In this document: piece by piece, positions 37,581 to 48,009 of the stretch | How positions within the stretch are numbered: position 1 is the first letter of the stretch | Layout of the letters: each line of letters begins with the position of its first letter | Source of the DNA: Pseudomonas lini | Lineage (GTDB): Bacteria > Pseudomonadota > Gammaproteobacteria > Pseudomonadales > Pseudomonadaceae | DNA: 64,000 nucleotides | Assembly (NCBI RefSeq): GCF_001042905.1 | Contig: NZ_JYLB01000001.1 | Coordinates: 868,001 to 932,000, forward strand | Direction: 5' to 3' | Notes under the pieces: model-generated | The model's database searches: none | What the model was told of the DNA's origin: nothing | The model's input: only the letters and a program-made list of their open reading frames with translations | Made by a program: the position numbers and the translations under genes

Positions 37581-38681
37581 ATGCAACAGCTTGAAACGCT
37601 GGGCGCTATCGCCCAACTAACTCCCATTGAGCGTGTCCGTGAGGTCGCGGCACAGCACGCGTTAAACGCTGACCAGCAATGCTTGCTGGCCCAGGAAGTA
37701 GTCGATGCATTGACGGTCGCCGGTTTTGCACGTTACTTCGTGCCAAGGGAACAGGGCGGGCAACCTGGCACTTTTGCCGACCTTTCGCATCGGGTCATGA
37801 CGCTGGCCAAGGCATGCCCTTCCGCTGCCTGGTATGCCGTAATCCAAGCGGTAGCAGGACGCATGGCAGCGTATCTTCCGGTAAAGGCGCAAAGAGAGAT
37901 TTGGGGGAACAGCCAGGATGTGCGCATCTCTGCCTCGTTCCGCTCTACCGGTAAGGTGGAGGCCGTCGAGGGTGGCTGGCGCTTGACGGGTACATGGCAT
38001 TACCTGTCGGGCATTGACTTCGCCAATTGGGCCTTGCTGTGCATTGAGGTCGATGATGGGGAGCAACTCTTTGCCGCGATTCCCGCCGACACCTGGGAGG
38101 TGCTCGACAATTGGCAAACTCTGGGTATGCGGGGCACAGGCAGTCGCTCGATCAACTTGGACGGGATAATTGTACCGGCCCACATGACCTTTGCTAGAGC
38201 CGATCTGCTCAGGGGCTGTTCTCGCCATGCGCAAGGGCTGCAATACCAGGCCTCACCGATTGCCGCCGACGCCCAGTTGTTTTTGGCCTGTGGTCTTGGG
38301 GCTGCATGGCATTGCCTCGAACAGTGGCGAGACAGTCTGCCCGCCGAGGCATCGGACGAAACGGCCATGGCTTATGCCAGCGCAGAGAGTGCACTGAAGG
38401 CTTGTGACCTGTTGCTGCACAACAGCTGCCAGGCGATTGACCAAGGCAAATTGCCGCCACTGCAAATAGGACGTTGCGCCCGCGATGCGGCCTTCGCAGC
38501 GCAACTGCTTCTGGACGCCGTCAACCGTATCTTCCGCTTGAGCGGCGCACAAGCTCACTACAGCAGCAACCTGATCCAGAAAAGCTGGCGTGATGTGCAA
38601 ACGCTAACTTCGCACATTGCGTTGCGGCCCGACTTCAACTTCATCAGCTATACCCGGCATGTCTTGGCGAACAGGTCATAG
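37581..38681 (+). CDS. Acyl-CoA-dehydrogenase-fold flavin-dependent oxygenase (group D type)
   Basis: 366 residues with AAGGAG 8 nt before the ATG. Helical N-terminal domain (LVLAQEVVDALTVAGFARYFVPREQGGQPGTFADL region), middle beta domain (VRISASFRSTGKVEAVEGGWRLTGTWHYLSGIDFANWALL; LGMRGTGSRSINLDGIIVP) and C-terminal four-helix domain. It lacks an acyl-CoA catalytic glutamate in the usual context and resembles the group D monooxygenases (HsaA, DszC, KijD3 class), which use reduced flavin supplied by a partner reductase. It ends 66 nt before phzA in the same direction, so it may be the first gene of the phenazine operon. It is not part of the known seven-gene core. Likely role: hydroxylation or N-oxidation of an aromatic or amine. 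Confidence 0.8.
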   Translation: MQQLETLGAIAQLTPIERVREVAAQHALNADQQCLLAQEVVDALTVAGFARYFVPREQGGQPGTFADLSHRVMTLAKACPSAAWYAVIQAVAGRMAAYLPVKAQREIWGNSQDVRISASFRSTGKVEAVEGGWRLTGTWHYLSGIDFANWALLCIEVDDGEQLFAAIPADTWEVLDNWQTLGMRGTGSRSINLDGIIVPAHMTFARADLLRGCSRHAQGLQYQASPIAADAQLFLACGLGAAWHCLEQWRDSLPAEASDETAMAYASAESALKACDLLLHNSCQAIDQGKLPPLQIGRCARDAAFAAQLLLDAVNRIFRLSGAQAHYSSNLIQKSWRDVQTLTSHIALRPDFNFISYTRHVLANRS

Positions 38682-38747
38682 CTTACCGTCCACGATTACA
38701 CCCCCAAGGTCCCCCCCACGGAACCAGTAGATGTCGAGGCTCATACC

Positions 38748-39236
38748 ATGCAGGACTACAAACGACTGAAAGGGTTCGCTGACAACCTGGAGTTGCGTCG
38801 GATCAATCGCACAACGGTCGAGAATTACATGCGCATGAAGGGTGCCGAGAGACTGCAGCGCCACACCTTGTTCAGTGAGGATGGCTGCGGCGGAAACTGG
38901 ACCACCGAAACAGGCGTGCCCCTGATTTTCCGGGGCTGGAATAGCTTGGCACGACTTGCCGAGTGGCTCGAGAAATGCTTCCCCGACTGGGAATGGCACA
39001 ACGTACGGATCTTCGAGACCGACGACCCGAATCATATTTGGGTGGAGTCCGACGGGCGCGGCAAGGTGCTTATCCCGGGTTATCCGGAAGGCTATTGCGA
39101 GAACCACTACCTCCACTCTTTCGAACTCGATAACGGCAGGATCAGGCGCAACCGTGAATTCATGAACTCGGTGCAGAAGTTTCATGCACTAGGAATACCC
39201 ATGCCGCAGATAAAGCGTGACGGCATTCCCACTTAG
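38748..39236 (+). CDS. phzA: PhzA, phenazine biosynthesis protein (SnoaL/ketosteroid isomerase fold)
   Basis: 162 residues with the PhzA/B core: [85 protein letters not shown], ending PQIKRDGIPT. The PhzA/PhzB dimer promotes condensation of two aminocyclohexenone molecules made by PhzF into the tricyclic phenazine skeleton. PhzA lacks a catalytic residue present in PhzB and acts mainly in the heterodimer. GAGG lies upstream of the ATG. It is the first core gene, and no phzI or phzR precedes it. Confidence 0.95.
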   Translation: MQDYKRLKGFADNLELRRINRTTVENYMRMKGAERLQRHTLFSEDGCGGNWTTETGVPLIFRGWNSLARLAEWLEKCFPDWEWHNVRIFETDDPNHIWVESDGRGKVLIPGYPEGYCENHYLHSFELDNGRIRRNREFMNSVQKFHALGIPMPQIKRDGIPT

Positions 39237-39256
39237 ACATCAAAGGAGTATTGATA

Positions 39257-39745
39257 ATGTTTGACACAATCAGCCAACCCGACTTCAGTGACGCGTCCGA
39301 ACTTCGCGAGAAGAATCGCACCACCGTCGAGACCTACATGAATACCAAGGGTCAGGACCGCCTGCGTCGACATGAGTTGTTCCTCGAGGACGGTAGTGGT
39401 GGTTTATGGACTACCGATACCGGCGCACCGATTGTGATCAGCGGCAAACATAAACTCGCGGAGCATGCTGTCTGGTCGCTCAAATGTTTTCCCGACTGGG
39501 AATGGTACGACATCAAGATATTCGGTACCGACGACCCCAATTATTTCTGGGTCGAGTGCAAAGGTCACGGCAAGATCCTCTTTCCCGGCTACCCCGAGGG
39601 GTACTACGAGAACCACTTCCTGCATTCCTTCGAACTGGATAATGGCAAGATCAAGCGCAATCGCGAATTCATGAATGTTTTCCAACAGTTGCGCGCGCTG
39701 AGTATTCCGGTACCCCAAATCAAGCGCGAAGGCATTCCTACTTAA
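39257..39745 (+). CDS. phzB: PhzB, phenazine ring-forming condensation enzyme
   Basis: 162 residues from the ATG at 39257, which has AAAGGAG 9 nt upstream; a TTG two codons earlier is less likely. It parallels PhzA closely ([66 protein letters not shown]), so the two arose by tandem duplication, as in other phz operons. It catalyses the double condensation giving the hexahydrophenazine dicarboxylate. 20 nt after phzA, 23 nt before phzC. Confidence 0.95.
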   Translation: MFDTISQPDFSDASELREKNRTTVETYMNTKGQDRLRRHELFLEDGSGGLWTTDTGAPIVISGKHKLAEHAVWSLKCFPDWEWYDIKIFGTDDPNYFWVECKGHGKILFPGYPEGYYENHFLHSFELDNGKIKRNREFMNVFQQLRALSIPVPQIKREGIPT

Positions 39746-39768
39746 TCACTCAGGAAAGTGATCGCATC

Positions 39769-40971
39769 ATGGAAGATATACTGAAACGGGTTCTAAGTTG
39801 TGAAGCGTTCCAACAGCCTCAATGGAGCGAGCCCTCACAACTGCATGACGCGCAGGCCTACCTCAGGGACAGCGCGTCACTGATTCGAGTAGAGGACATC
39901 CTGGTGCTGCGCGCCACATTGGCGCGTGTAGCGGCAGGCGAAGCAATGATCATCCAGTCCGGTGACTGCGCCGAGGACATGGATGAAAGCGCTCCCAGCC
40001 ATGTAGCCTGCAAAGCCGCGGTACTGGACATCCTGGCCGGTGCGTTCCGGCTGGTGACCCAGCAACCGGTGGTACGGGTGGGGCGGATTGCCGGGCAGTT
40101 TGCCAAGCCCCGTTCCAACAACAGCGAACGCATTGGCGATGTCGAGTTGCCAGTATATCGCGGCGACATGGTCAACGGCCGCGAGGCCGTCTGCGGCCAT
40201 CGCCAGCATGATGCGCAACGCCTGGTTCGAGGCTATCGCGCCGCGCAGGACATCATGCAACACCTGGGCTGGAAAGAACCGGCAGGCCAGGAGCAACTCA
40301 ACGGCTCTCCCGCCTGGACCAGCCACGAAATGCTGGTGCTCGACTACGAACTGCCACAACTGCGCCGGGATGAACAAGGCCGGGTGTTTCTCGGTTCGAC
40401 GCATTGGCCATGGATCGGCGAGCGTACCCGTCAACTGACGGGTGCCCATGTGGCACTGCTCAGTGAAGTCCTCAATCCGGTAGCGTGCAAGGTTGGCCCG
40501 GACATCACCCAAGACCAGTTGCTGAGCCTGTGCGAGCGCCTGGACCCCAAACGCGAACCTGGCCGGCTGACCCTGATTGCCCGCATGGGCGCCCACAAGG
40601 TCGCCGATCGCCTGCCACCTCTGGTTGAAGCGGTGCGCCACGCCGGCCACAAGATCATCTGGCTGAGCGACCCGATGCACGGCAACACCATCGTCGCGCC
40701 CTGCGGCAACAAAACCCGCATGGTGCAGACCATCACCGAGGAAATCACCGCCTTCAAGCACGCCGTGAACACGGCCGGGGGCGTGGCCGCTGGCCTGCAC
40801 CTGGAAACCACCCCTGACGACGTCAGCGAGTGCGCCTCCGATGCCGCCGGCCTTAGCCAGGTCGCCAGCCACTACAAAAGCCTGTGCGACCCGCGTCTGA
40901 ATCCGTGGCAGGCCATTACTGCGGTGATGGCCTGGAAAAACCTGCCCTCCTCCACCCTTGCCTCCCTTTGA
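39769..40971 (+). CDS. phzC: PhzC, class II DAHP synthase
   Basis: 400 residues, the length of PhzC. Class II (plant-type) DAHP synthase motifs: [90 protein letters not shown] and [12 protein letters not shown]. It draws phosphoenolpyruvate and erythrose-4-phosphate into the shikimate pathway. PhzC enzymes lack the allosteric regions of housekeeping DAHP synthases, so they escape aromatic amino acid feedback. Confidence 0.96.
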   Translation: MEDILKRVLSCEAFQQPQWSEPSQLHDAQAYLRDSASLIRVEDILVLRATLARVAAGEAMIIQSGDCAEDMDESAPSHVACKAAVLDILAGAFRLVTQQPVVRVGRIAGQFAKPRSNNSERIGDVELPVYRGDMVNGREAVCGHRQHDAQRLVRGYRAAQDIMQHLGWKEPAGQEQLNGSPAWTSHEMLVLDYELPQLRRDEQGRVFLGSTHWPWIGERTRQLTGAHVALLSEVLNPVACKVGPDITQDQLLSLCERLDPKREPGRLTLIARMGAHKVADRLPPLVEAVRHAGHKIIWLSDPMHGNTIVAPCGNKTRMVQTITEEITAFKHAVNTAGGVAAGLHLETTPDDVSECASDAAGLSQVASHYKSLCDPRLNPWQAITAVMAWKNLPSSTLASL

Positions 40972-40986
40972 CTGGAGTTTGTCGCC

Positions 40987-41610
40987 ATGACCGGCATTCC
41001 ATCGATCGTCCCTTACGCGCTGCCTACTTCCCGCGACCTGCCCCCCAACCTCGCACAATGGCGCATCGACCCTGAACGCGCCGTGCTACTGGTGCATGAC
41101 ATGCAGCGCTACTTTCTGCGGCCCTTGCCCGACGCCTTGCGTGAAGAAGTGGTGAGCAATGCCGCACGCATTCGCCAGTGGGCTGCCGACAACGGCGTGC
41201 CGGTGGCCTACACCGCCCAACCCGGCAGCATGAGCGAGGAGCAACGCGGGCTGCTCAAGGACTTCTGGGGCCCAGGCATGAAGGCCAGCCCCACCGACCG
41301 CGAGGTGGTCGACGCCCTGACACCCAAGCCCGGTGACTGGCTGTTGACCAAGTGGCGCTACAGCGCGTTCTTCAACTCCGACTTGCTGGAGCACATGCGC
41401 ACCAACGAGCGCGATCAGTTGATCCTGTGCGGGGTGTACGCCCATGTCGGAGTGCTGATTTCTACCGTGGATGCCTACTCCAACGATATCCAGCCCTTCC
41501 TCGTTGCCGACGCCATCGCCGACTTCAGCAAGGCGCACCACTGGATGGCTATTGAATACGCTGCCAGCCGTTGCGCTATGGTCATCACCACCGACGAGGT
41601 GGTGTCATGA
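40987..41610 (+). CDS. phzD: PhzD, isochorismatase-type hydrolase
   Basis: 207 residues, identical in size to known PhzD. The cysteine-hydrolase fold is seen in [19 protein letters not shown] (catalytic Asp in VHDMQ), [15 protein letters not shown] (Lys in TKWRY) and [36 protein letters not shown], where VYAHVG replaces the usual Cys with Tyr-Ala, as in PhzD. It removes pyruvate from 2-amino-2-deoxyisochorismate to give trans-2,3-dihydro-3-hydroxyanthranilate. Its stop overlaps the phzE start by 4 nt. Confidence 0.96.
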   Translation: MTGIPSIVPYALPTSRDLPPNLAQWRIDPERAVLLVHDMQRYFLRPLPDALREEVVSNAARIRQWAADNGVPVAYTAQPGSMSEEQRGLLKDFWGPGMKASPTDREVVDALTPKPGDWLLTKWRYSAFFNSDLLEHMRTNERDQLILCGVYAHVGVLISTVDAYSNDIQPFLVADAIADFSKAHHWMAIEYAASRCAMVITTDEVVS

Positions 41611-43520
41611 GCCAAACTGCCGCCCGCCTCATGGAGCGTATCCTGCAACCGGCCCCCGAGCCGTTTGCCCTATTGTACCGCCCGGAATCCAACGGACCCG
41701 GCCTGCTGGATGTGCTGATAGGGAAAATGTCTGAGCCACAGGTCCTGGCCGATATCGACTTGCCTGCCACCTCGATCGGCGCACCTCGCCTGGATGTGCT
41801 TACGCTGATTCCCTACCGCCAGATTGCCGAACGGGGCTTCGAGGCAGTGGACGATCAGTCGCCGCTGCTGGCGATGAAAATCACCGAGCAGCAATCCATC
41901 GGTATCGAACAGTTGCTGGGGTTGCTGCCCAACGTGCCGATCCAGTTGAACAGCGAACGCTTCGACCTCAGCGACGCGAGCTACGCCGAGATCGTCAGCC
42001 AGGTGATTGCTGACGAAATCGGCTCAGGAGAAGGCGCAAACTTCGTGATCAAGCGTACCTTCCTGGCCGAGATTAGCGAGTACGGCCCGGCCAGTGCGCT
42101 GTCGTTCTTTCGCCATCTGCTGGAGCGGGAAAAAGGCGTCTACTGGACCTTCATCATCCACACCGGCAGCCGCACCTTCGTCGGTGCGTCCCCCGAGCGC
42201 CACATCAGCGTCAAGGATGGGCTCGCGGTGATGAACCCCATCAGTGGCACTTACCGCTATCCGCCCGCCGGGCCTAACCTAACAGAAGTCATGGACTTTC
42301 TGGCCGACCGCAAAGAGGCCGACGAGCTGTATATGGTGGTCGATGAAGAGCTGAAAATGATGGCGCGCATTTGTGAAGACGGCGGCCACGTCCTCGGCCC
42401 TTACCTCAAGGAAATGGCACACCTGGCCCACACCGAGTACTTCATCGAAGGCAAGACCCGTCGTGATGTACGGGAAATCCTACGAGAAACCCTGTTCGCC
42501 CCCACCGTCACCGGCAGCCCACTGGAGAGCGCCTGCCGGGTGATTCAGCGCTATGAGCCGCAAGGCCGCGCGTACTACAGCGGCATGGCTGCACTGATCG
42601 GCAGCGATGGCAAAGGCGGACGCTCCCTGGACTCGGCGATCCTGATTCGCACCGCCGACATCGATAACAGCGGCCAGGTGCGGATCAGTGTGGGCTCGAC
42701 CATCGTACGTCACTCCGAACCGATGACCGAGGCCGCCGAAAGCCGGGCCAAAGCCGCCGGCCTGATTGCCGCACTGAAAAACCAGCAGCCCTCGCGCTTC
42801 GGCAGCCACCTGCAAGTGCGTGCGGCATTGGCCAGCCGCAATGCCTACGTCTCGGACTTCTGGCTGATGGACAGCCAGCAGCGGCAACAGACCCAGGCCG
42901 ACTTCAGTGGGCGCCAGGTGCTGATCGTCGACGCCGAAGACACCTTCACCTCAATGATCGCCAAGCAACTGCGGGCCCTGGGCCTGGTGGTGACGGTGTG
43001 CAGTTTCAGCGACGACTACAGCTTTGATGGCTACGACCTGGTGATCATGGGCCCCGGTCCCGGTAACCCGAGCAGTATCCAACTGCCGAAAATCGACCAT
43101 CTGCACGTTGCCATCCGTTCCTTGCTCAGCCAGCAGCGGCCGTTCCTCGCGGTGTGCCTGAGTCATCAGGTGTTGAGCCTGTGCCTGGGCCTGGAGCTGC
43201 AACGCAAGGCCATTCCCAACCAGGGCGTACAAAAACAAATCGACCTGTTTGGCAGCGCCGAACGGGTGGGTTTCTACAACACCTTCGCCGCCCAGAGCTC
43301 AAGTGACCGCCTGGACATCAACGGTATCGGCACCGTCGAGATCAGCCGCGACAGCGCGACCGGCGAGGTACATGCCCTGCGTGGGCCGTCGTTTGCCTCC
43401 ATGCAGTTTCACGCCGAGTCACTACTGACCCAGGAAGGCCCGCGCATCATCGCCGACCTGCTGCGCCACGCCCTCATCCACACACCTGTCGACAGCAACG
43501 CTTCGGCCGCCGGGAGATAA
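41607..43520 (+). CDS. phzE: PhzE, 2-amino-2-deoxyisochorismate synthase
   Basis: 637 residues from the ATG at 41607, overlapping the phzD stop. The N-terminal chorismate-utilising domain contains [29 protein letters not shown] and [13 protein letters not shown]. The C-terminal class I glutamine amidotransferase domain contains [12 protein letters not shown], the nucleophile in [13 protein letters not shown], and the His/Glu pair in [13 protein letters not shown]. It converts chorismate and glutamine to 2-amino-2-deoxyisochorismate, the branch point to phenazines. 2 nt before phzF. Confidence 0.97.
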   Translation: MSQTAARLMERILQPAPEPFALLYRPESNGPGLLDVLIGKMSEPQVLADIDLPATSIGAPRLDVLTLIPYRQIAERGFEAVDDQSPLLAMKITEQQSIGIEQLLGLLPNVPIQLNSERFDLSDASYAEIVSQVIADEIGSGEGANFVIKRTFLAEISEYGPASALSFFRHLLEREKGVYWTFIIHTGSRTFVGASPERHISVKDGLAVMNPISGTYRYPPAGPNLTEVMDFLADRKEADELYMVVDEELKMMARICEDGGHVLGPYLKEMAHLAHTEYFIEGKTRRDVREILRETLFAPTVTGSPLESACRVIQRYEPQGRAYYSGMAALIGSDGKGGRSLDSAILIRTADIDNSGQVRISVGSTIVRHSEPMTEAAESRAKAAGLIAALKNQQPSRFGSHLQVRAALASRNAYVSDFWLMDSQQRQQTQADFSGRQVLIVDAEDTFTSMIAKQLRALGLVVTVCSFSDDYSFDGYDLVIMGPGPGNPSSIQLPKIDHLHVAIRSLLSQQRPFLAVCLSHQVLSLCLGLELQRKAIPNQGVQKQIDLFGSAERVGFYNTFAAQSSSDRLDINGIGTVEISRDSATGEVHALRGPSFASMQFHAESLLTQEGPRIIADLLRHALIHTPVDSNASAAGR

Positions 43521-43522
43521 CC

Positions 43523-44359
43523 ATGCACAAATACGTCATCATCGACGCCTTTGCCAGCGTCCCGCTGGAAGGCAATCCGGTCGCGGTGTTCTTTGACGCC
43601 GATGACTTGCCGGCCATACAAATGCAACGCATCGCCCGGGAGATGAACCTGTCGGAAACCACCTTCGTGCTCAAGCCACGTAACGGCGGTGATGCACTGA
43701 TCCGGATCTTCACCCCGGTCAACGAGTTGCCCTTCGCCGGGCACCCGCTACTGGGCACGGCCATTGCCCTGGGCGCTCACACCGACAATCACCGGCTGTA
43801 CCTGGAAACCCAGATGGGCACCATCGCCTTTGAACTGGAGCGCCAGAACGGCAGCGTCATCGCCGCCAGCATGGACCAGCCGATACCGACCTGGACGGCC
43901 TTGGGGCGCGACGCCGAATTGCTCAAGGCCCTGGGTATCAGCGACTCGACCTTTCCCATCGAGATCTATCACAACGGCCCGCGCCATGTGTTTGTCGGCC
44001 TGCCAAGCATCGCCGCATTGTCGGCCCTGCACCCTGACCATCGCGCCCTGTCCAGCTTCCACGACATGGCCATCAATTGTTTTGCCGGCTCGGGACGGCG
44101 TTGGCGCAGCCGGATGTTCTCGCCGGCCTATGGCGTGGTCGAGGATGCAGCCACGGGCTCCGCTGCCGGGCCCTTGGCGATTCATCTGGCGCGCCATGGC
44201 CAGGTCGAGTTCGGCCAGCAGGTCGAGATTCTCCAGGGTGTGGAAATCGGACGTCCTTCGCTGATGTTCGCCAGGGCCGAGGGCCGCGCCGATCAACTGA
44301 CGCGGGTCGAAGTCTCCGGCAATGGCGTCACGTTCGGACGGGGGACCATCGTTCTATGA
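43523..44359 (+). CDS. phzF: PhzF, trans-2,3-dihydro-3-hydroxyanthranilate isomerase
   Basis: 278 residues. The diaminopimelate-epimerase fold with the catalytic Glu in MNLSETTFV (about E45), [21 protein letters not shown] and [19 protein letters not shown]. It isomerises DHHA to the reactive aminoketone that dimerises with PhzA/B. The start is 2 nt after the phzE stop, and its own stop overlaps phzG by 4 nt, so phzEFG are translationally coupled. Confidence 0.97.
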   Translation: MHKYVIIDAFASVPLEGNPVAVFFDADDLPAIQMQRIAREMNLSETTFVLKPRNGGDALIRIFTPVNELPFAGHPLLGTAIALGAHTDNHRLYLETQMGTIAFELERQNGSVIAASMDQPIPTWTALGRDAELLKALGISDSTFPIEIYHNGPRHVFVGLPSIAALSALHPDHRALSSFHDMAINCFAGSGRRWRSRMFSPAYGVVEDAATGSAAGPLAIHLARHGQVEFGQQVEILQGVEIGRPSLMFARAEGRADQLTRVEVSGNGVTFGRGTIVL

Positions 44360-45024
44360 ACAGTTCAGTACAAGGCAAGCCGCTGCTGGGTAAAGGCATG
44401 TCGGAATCCCTCACCGGCACTCTGGATGCGCCGTTTCCCGAATACCAATCACTGCCCGACGAACCCATGACCGTGCTGCGCAACTGGCTGGAGCGCGCAC
44501 GCCGCGTAGGCATTCGCGAGCCCAAGGCGCTGGCGCTCGCCACAGCCGACAGCCAGGGCCGGCCCTCTACGCGGATCGTGGTGATCAGTGAGATCAGCGA
44601 GCGTGGTGTTGTGTTTGCCACCCATGCCGACAGCCAGAAAGGCCGTGAACTGACGCAAAACCCTTGGGCTTCGGGGGTGCTGTATTGGCGCGAAACCAGC
44701 CAGCAGATCATTCTCAATGGTATCGCCGAGCGCCTCCCGGAAGAGCGCGCCGACGCCCAGTGGTTGAGCCGCCCGTACGCAACCCACCCCATGTCGGTTG
44801 CCTCGCGGCAGAGCGAAGAACTCACCGACATCCAGTCCCTACGTACGGAAGCTCATCGTCTGGCAGAAAGCGGCGGCCCGCTACCGCGTCCGCCGAGCTA
44901 CTGCCTATTCGAGCTGTGCCTGGAGTCAGTTGAATTCTGGGCCAACGGCAGCGAGCGGTTGCATGAGCGGTTGCGCTATGACCGCAGTGCAGAGGGATGG
45001 AGACACCGGAGGTTGCAGCCGTAG
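44356..45024 (+). CDS. phzG: PhzG, FMN-dependent oxidase completing phenazine aromatisation
   Basis: 222 residues of the pyridoxamine-phosphate-oxidase family: [62 protein letters not shown], and the C-terminal [31 protein letters not shown]. It oxidises the hexahydrophenazine intermediate to phenazine-1-carboxylate (and -1,6-dicarboxylate). It is the last gene of the seven-gene core, with 290 nt, including repeat R2, before phzO. Confidence 0.95.
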   Translation: MNSSVQGKPLLGKGMSESLTGTLDAPFPEYQSLPDEPMTVLRNWLERARRVGIREPKALALATADSQGRPSTRIVVISEISERGVVFATHADSQKGRELTQNPWASGVLYWRETSQQIILNGIAERLPEERADAQWLSRPYATHPMSVASRQSEELTDIQSLRTEAHRLAESGGPLPRPPSYCLFELCLESVEFWANGSERLHERLRYDRSAEGWRHRRLQP

Positions 45025-45156
45025 AGACGGCGTCGCAAACGGCTATGCATTTGCTCCGACGTTCCTTGCTCGCTCCAGCGTTGAGACCTCAACAGTAACT
45101 CGCGAGGCCATAGATCACAACCAAAACGAGAAGAGACCGAGTGGTAAAGAGCTCGC

Positions 45157-45207
45157 ATCCGAAACGCCAAACAGAGAATCCGGATTACCAAAGCCTGTAA
45201 CGAGATT
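45157..45207 (-). repeat. Dispersed repeat copy R2 (about 51 bp)
   Basis: About 85% identical to R1 at 35657-35708, same orientation, lying between phzG and phzO. The minus-strand core GGTAATCCGGATTCTCTGT matches 14 of 19 positions of attR. It starts about 110 nt upstream of the phzO start, so any phzO promoter could overlap it. Confidence 0.6.
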
Positions 45208-45314
45208 AGTTCCTATCCGAATCTTATACTGACTATAGAGCGTTGTCCTTGATCCAACAGAAGACAACAGGCCAATACTTACAGCAAGAGTCAGACATTA
45301 TTGAGGTCGCTATC

Positions 45315-46787
45315 ATGCTAGATCTGCAAAACAAGCGTAAATATCTGAAAAGTGCAGAGGCCTTCAAGGCTTCACTGCGCGATGACCGTACTGTTATTTA
45401 TCAGGGCGAGGTGGTTGAAGACGTTACCACGCACTTTTCAACTGCCGGCGGGATATCGCAAGTTGCAGAAATCTATGACGAGCAATTCAAGGGTGAGCAC
45501 GACGACATTCTGACTTACCTTCGTCCCGACGGTTACCTAGCCTCTTCTGCCTATATGCCGCCCAGAAACAAAGAAGATCTGGCGCGGCGGCGGCGTGCGA
45601 TCAAGTACGTTGCGCAAAAAACCTGGGGTACCCACTGTCGCAGTCTGGACATGATCGCCAGCTTCGCAGTCGGCATGCTGGGACATCTCCCAACGTTTAG
45701 AAAAAAATGCCCTGAGCATGCTGAAAACATTGCTGACTACCATGACTACGCCGAGCGCAACAGTTTGTACTTATCTGAGGCCATCGTCGATCCACAGGGC
45801 TATAGGGCACGTACTCATGGTACCGACATCCACCTGCCGCCGCCCGACCGTGCAGTGATGAGAATTAACAAGCAAAATGCAGACGGCATCTGGATCAGCG
45901 GCATCAAAGGCGTGGGCACGGTAGCGCCGCAGTCCAATGAAATATTTGTCGGCAGCTTGCACCCCGCAGTGCCTGACGAGGCCTTTTGGGCTTACGTGCC
46001 GGCCAATGCACGGGGCGTGAAGATATTTTGCAGAGAGATCGTCTCCCGGCCACAGGCTTCTGCCTACGACCACCCACTCACCTCCAAAGGTGAAGAGGCA
46101 GAGGCGATGGTCGTGTTCGACAACGTGTTCATCCCGCGTTGGCGGATCATGGCGGCGAACGCGCCGGAACTGGCCAACGCCGGTTTCTTCAACCTGTGGA
46201 CCTCATACAGCCATTGGTACACCCTCGTGCGCCTGGAAACCAAGGCCGACCTGTATGCCGGACTTGCTAAAGTGATAATGGAAGTCTTGGGGCTTGAAGG
46301 TATTCCGGTGGTACGCCAGCGGGTCAGCGAGATCGTGCAGTTTTCAGAAATACTGAAAGGCATGTGTACCGCCTCTATCGAAACGGCCGAGATGTCTGAC
46401 GGCGATATATTGCTCCCGGGGCCCAACGCACTGGCGGCCGGGCGGGTATTTGCCATGGAGAAATTGCCTCGCGTACTGCATTTACTCAGAGAGTTGTGTG
46501 GGCAGGGCTTGATCCTGAGGTTCAATGAAAAAGATCTCGATGCCGACGCTGCGTTTGGCCAGAAATTCTCGTGGTTCCTTGACACGCAAAACGTTGGGGC
46601 CAAACAAAAAAACCTGTTGATGAATCTGGTATGGGATGTGGCGGCCAGTGAACACTCCACACGCGCATTGGTGTTCGAGGAGCAACACGCACTCAGCGAA
46701 CCACTGCTGCGTGATCGCCTGGTGCTGGACTACGACTACCGCGAAAGTACAGGTCTGATACGACGCATGGTTGGGCTCAGTGCCTGA
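45315..46787 (+). CDS. phzO: PhzO, flavin-dependent phenazine-1-carboxylate 2-hydroxylase (HpaB family)
   Basis: 490 residues from the ATG at 45315, with GAGG upstream; PhzO of P. chlororaphis is 491. The N-terminus MLDLQNKRKYLKSAEAF, then GDVVEDV-type VVEDVTTHFSTAGGISQVAE, and TWGTHCRSLDMIASFAVGML belong to the large component of two-component HpaB-type aromatic hydroxylases. It converts PCA to 2-hydroxy-PCA, which decarboxylates to 2-hydroxyphenazine. It needs FADH2 from a reductase, for which the gene at 50034 is a candidate. Directly downstream of phzG, as in P. chlororaphis. Confidence 0.9.
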   Translation: MLDLQNKRKYLKSAEAFKASLRDDRTVIYQGEVVEDVTTHFSTAGGISQVAEIYDEQFKGEHDDILTYLRPDGYLASSAYMPPRNKEDLARRRRAIKYVAQKTWGTHCRSLDMIASFAVGMLGHLPTFRKKCPEHAENIADYHDYAERNSLYLSEAIVDPQGYRARTHGTDIHLPPPDRAVMRINKQNADGIWISGIKGVGTVAPQSNEIFVGSLHPAVPDEAFWAYVPANARGVKIFCREIVSRPQASAYDHPLTSKGEEAEAMVVFDNVFIPRWRIMAANAPELANAGFFNLWTSYSHWYTLVRLETKADLYAGLAKVIMEVLGLEGIPVVRQRVSEIVQFSEILKGMCTASIETAEMSDGDILLPGPNALAAGRVFAMEKLPRVLHLLRELCGQGLILRFNEKDLDADAAFGQKFSWFLDTQNVGAKQKNLLMNLVWDVAASEHSTRALVFEEQHALSEPLLRDRLVLDYDYRESTGLIRRMVGLSA

Positions 46788-46969
46788 TAGGTTTAATTCC
46801 TTCGGGCAGGCGGAGCGTAACGTTTAATTCGCGACGCCTGAACACCGCGATTTATCTGCTTCGCACAGCCCCCATAACTCCCGGCATCACTTCAATTTAC
46901 AGCCTTCAGCGGCAGTGAACAGACATGCCGACTAAGAACCATCCAGATGAATACAGCAGGAGTCCGGTC

Positions 46970-48007
46970 ATGACGGAACAAACACGCATTGTGCGCGAGG
47001 TCAAACTGCTCGGTTACAACTCGGGCAAACTCAAGGCCGAGCATTTCGCTGTTGTCGAAACCGCAGGCGCAGAGCCCGGCCCAGGGCAAGTGCTGGTACG
47101 CAACCGCTGGTTTCGAGTATCTATCTCCACCCGTTTGATGGCCGAAGCGGGCACCGAAGATGTGAAAGGTATTCCATTCCCGCCGCTCAACCCTGGCGAC
47201 ACACTGGCCGATGGAGCTATTGGCGAGGTGGTACGAGCCGGCCCCGGGGCCGGCCTGAGCGTAGGCAGCGTTGTAATGCATCCGCTGGGGTGGAGGGATT
47301 ATGCGGTGGTGCCGGCCGAACAGTGCAGGCTCATCGACAGCCCCGTCGTTGATCCCGCCGCCTGGCTCGGGCATGGCTGGACCGCCTACGCCGCGTTGGT
47401 CAAAGCCATCCAAGTGCGCCCAGGCGATACTGCCTTCGTCACCAGTGGCGCAGGCGCCATTGGCTCCATGGCTGGGCAGATCGCACGTCTACTGGGGGCA
47501 ACGAGAGTCATCGGCACCACCAGTAACCAGGAGAAAGCTCGGTGGATGCAGGCTGAACTGGGTTATGACGCAGTGGTCACGCGCGACGGTGGTTCGGTCC
47601 GTGAACAACTCGCCAAGGTTGCGCCAGATGGCATCGACGTAATCGTCGACATGGTGGGCGGCGAGCAACTGGCCGCAGCGCTCGAGATCGCCCGACATGG
47701 TGCGCGCTGCGTGCTACTCGGTGCCGTGTCGGCGGAGCTGAACCCGCACAACGCCACCTTGAAGGCGCTGGTCGAACTGGACACCTTCCAGCTTATTCTC
47801 AGGGGGGTGACGATGCGTGGTTTCAGCGCCGATGAAGAGGCGCCAGAAATGTTCGACGCCTGGATACGGCAACTGGCGGATTGGCAGCGCGAAGGGGGCA
47901 TTCGTACTACCCACACAATGGTCAAAGGCCTGGACCAGGCCCCGCTGGCGTTGCAAGAAGCCTGTGCGGGCCACCTCAAGAGTCTGGTACTGGTGGAGCT
48001 GGAATAG
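46970..48007 (+). CDS. MDR-family NAD(P)H-dependent oxidoreductase (CurA/PTGR-like)
   Basis: 345 residues from the ATG at 46970 (AGGAG 8 nt upstream; an in-frame ATG at 46925 is less likely). Typical CurA/prostaglandin-reductase layout: GDTLADGAIGEVVRAGPGAGLSVGSVVMHP, GWTAYAALVKAIQVRPGDTAFVTSGAGAIGSMAGQIARLLGA, and the C-terminal GVTMRGFSADEEAPE. No catalytic zinc ligands. It probably reduces a conjugated double bond. It follows phzO by 182 nt and is adjacent to the MFS gene (2-nt gap), so it may modify the phenazine or protect the cell from reactive products. Confidence 0.8.
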   Translation: MTEQTRIVREVKLLGYNSGKLKAEHFAVVETAGAEPGPGQVLVRNRWFRVSISTRLMAEAGTEDVKGIPFPPLNPGDTLADGAIGEVVRAGPGAGLSVGSVVMHPLGWRDYAVVPAEQCRLIDSPVVDPAAWLGHGWTAYAALVKAIQVRPGDTAFVTSGAGAIGSMAGQIARLLGATRVIGTTSNQEKARWMQAELGYDAVVTRDGGSVREQLAKVAPDGIDVIVDMVGGEQLAAALEIARHGARCVLLGAVSAELNPHNATLKALVELDTFQLILRGVTMRGFSADEEAPEMFDAWIRQLADWQREGGIRTTHTMVKGLDQAPLALQEACAGHLKSLVLVELE

Positions 48008-48009
48008 TC

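Noticed and set aside
38682..38747. LuxR-type phz box before phzA
   Set aside because: No convincing 18-20-nt dyad of that type, and no phzI/phzR genes in the window.
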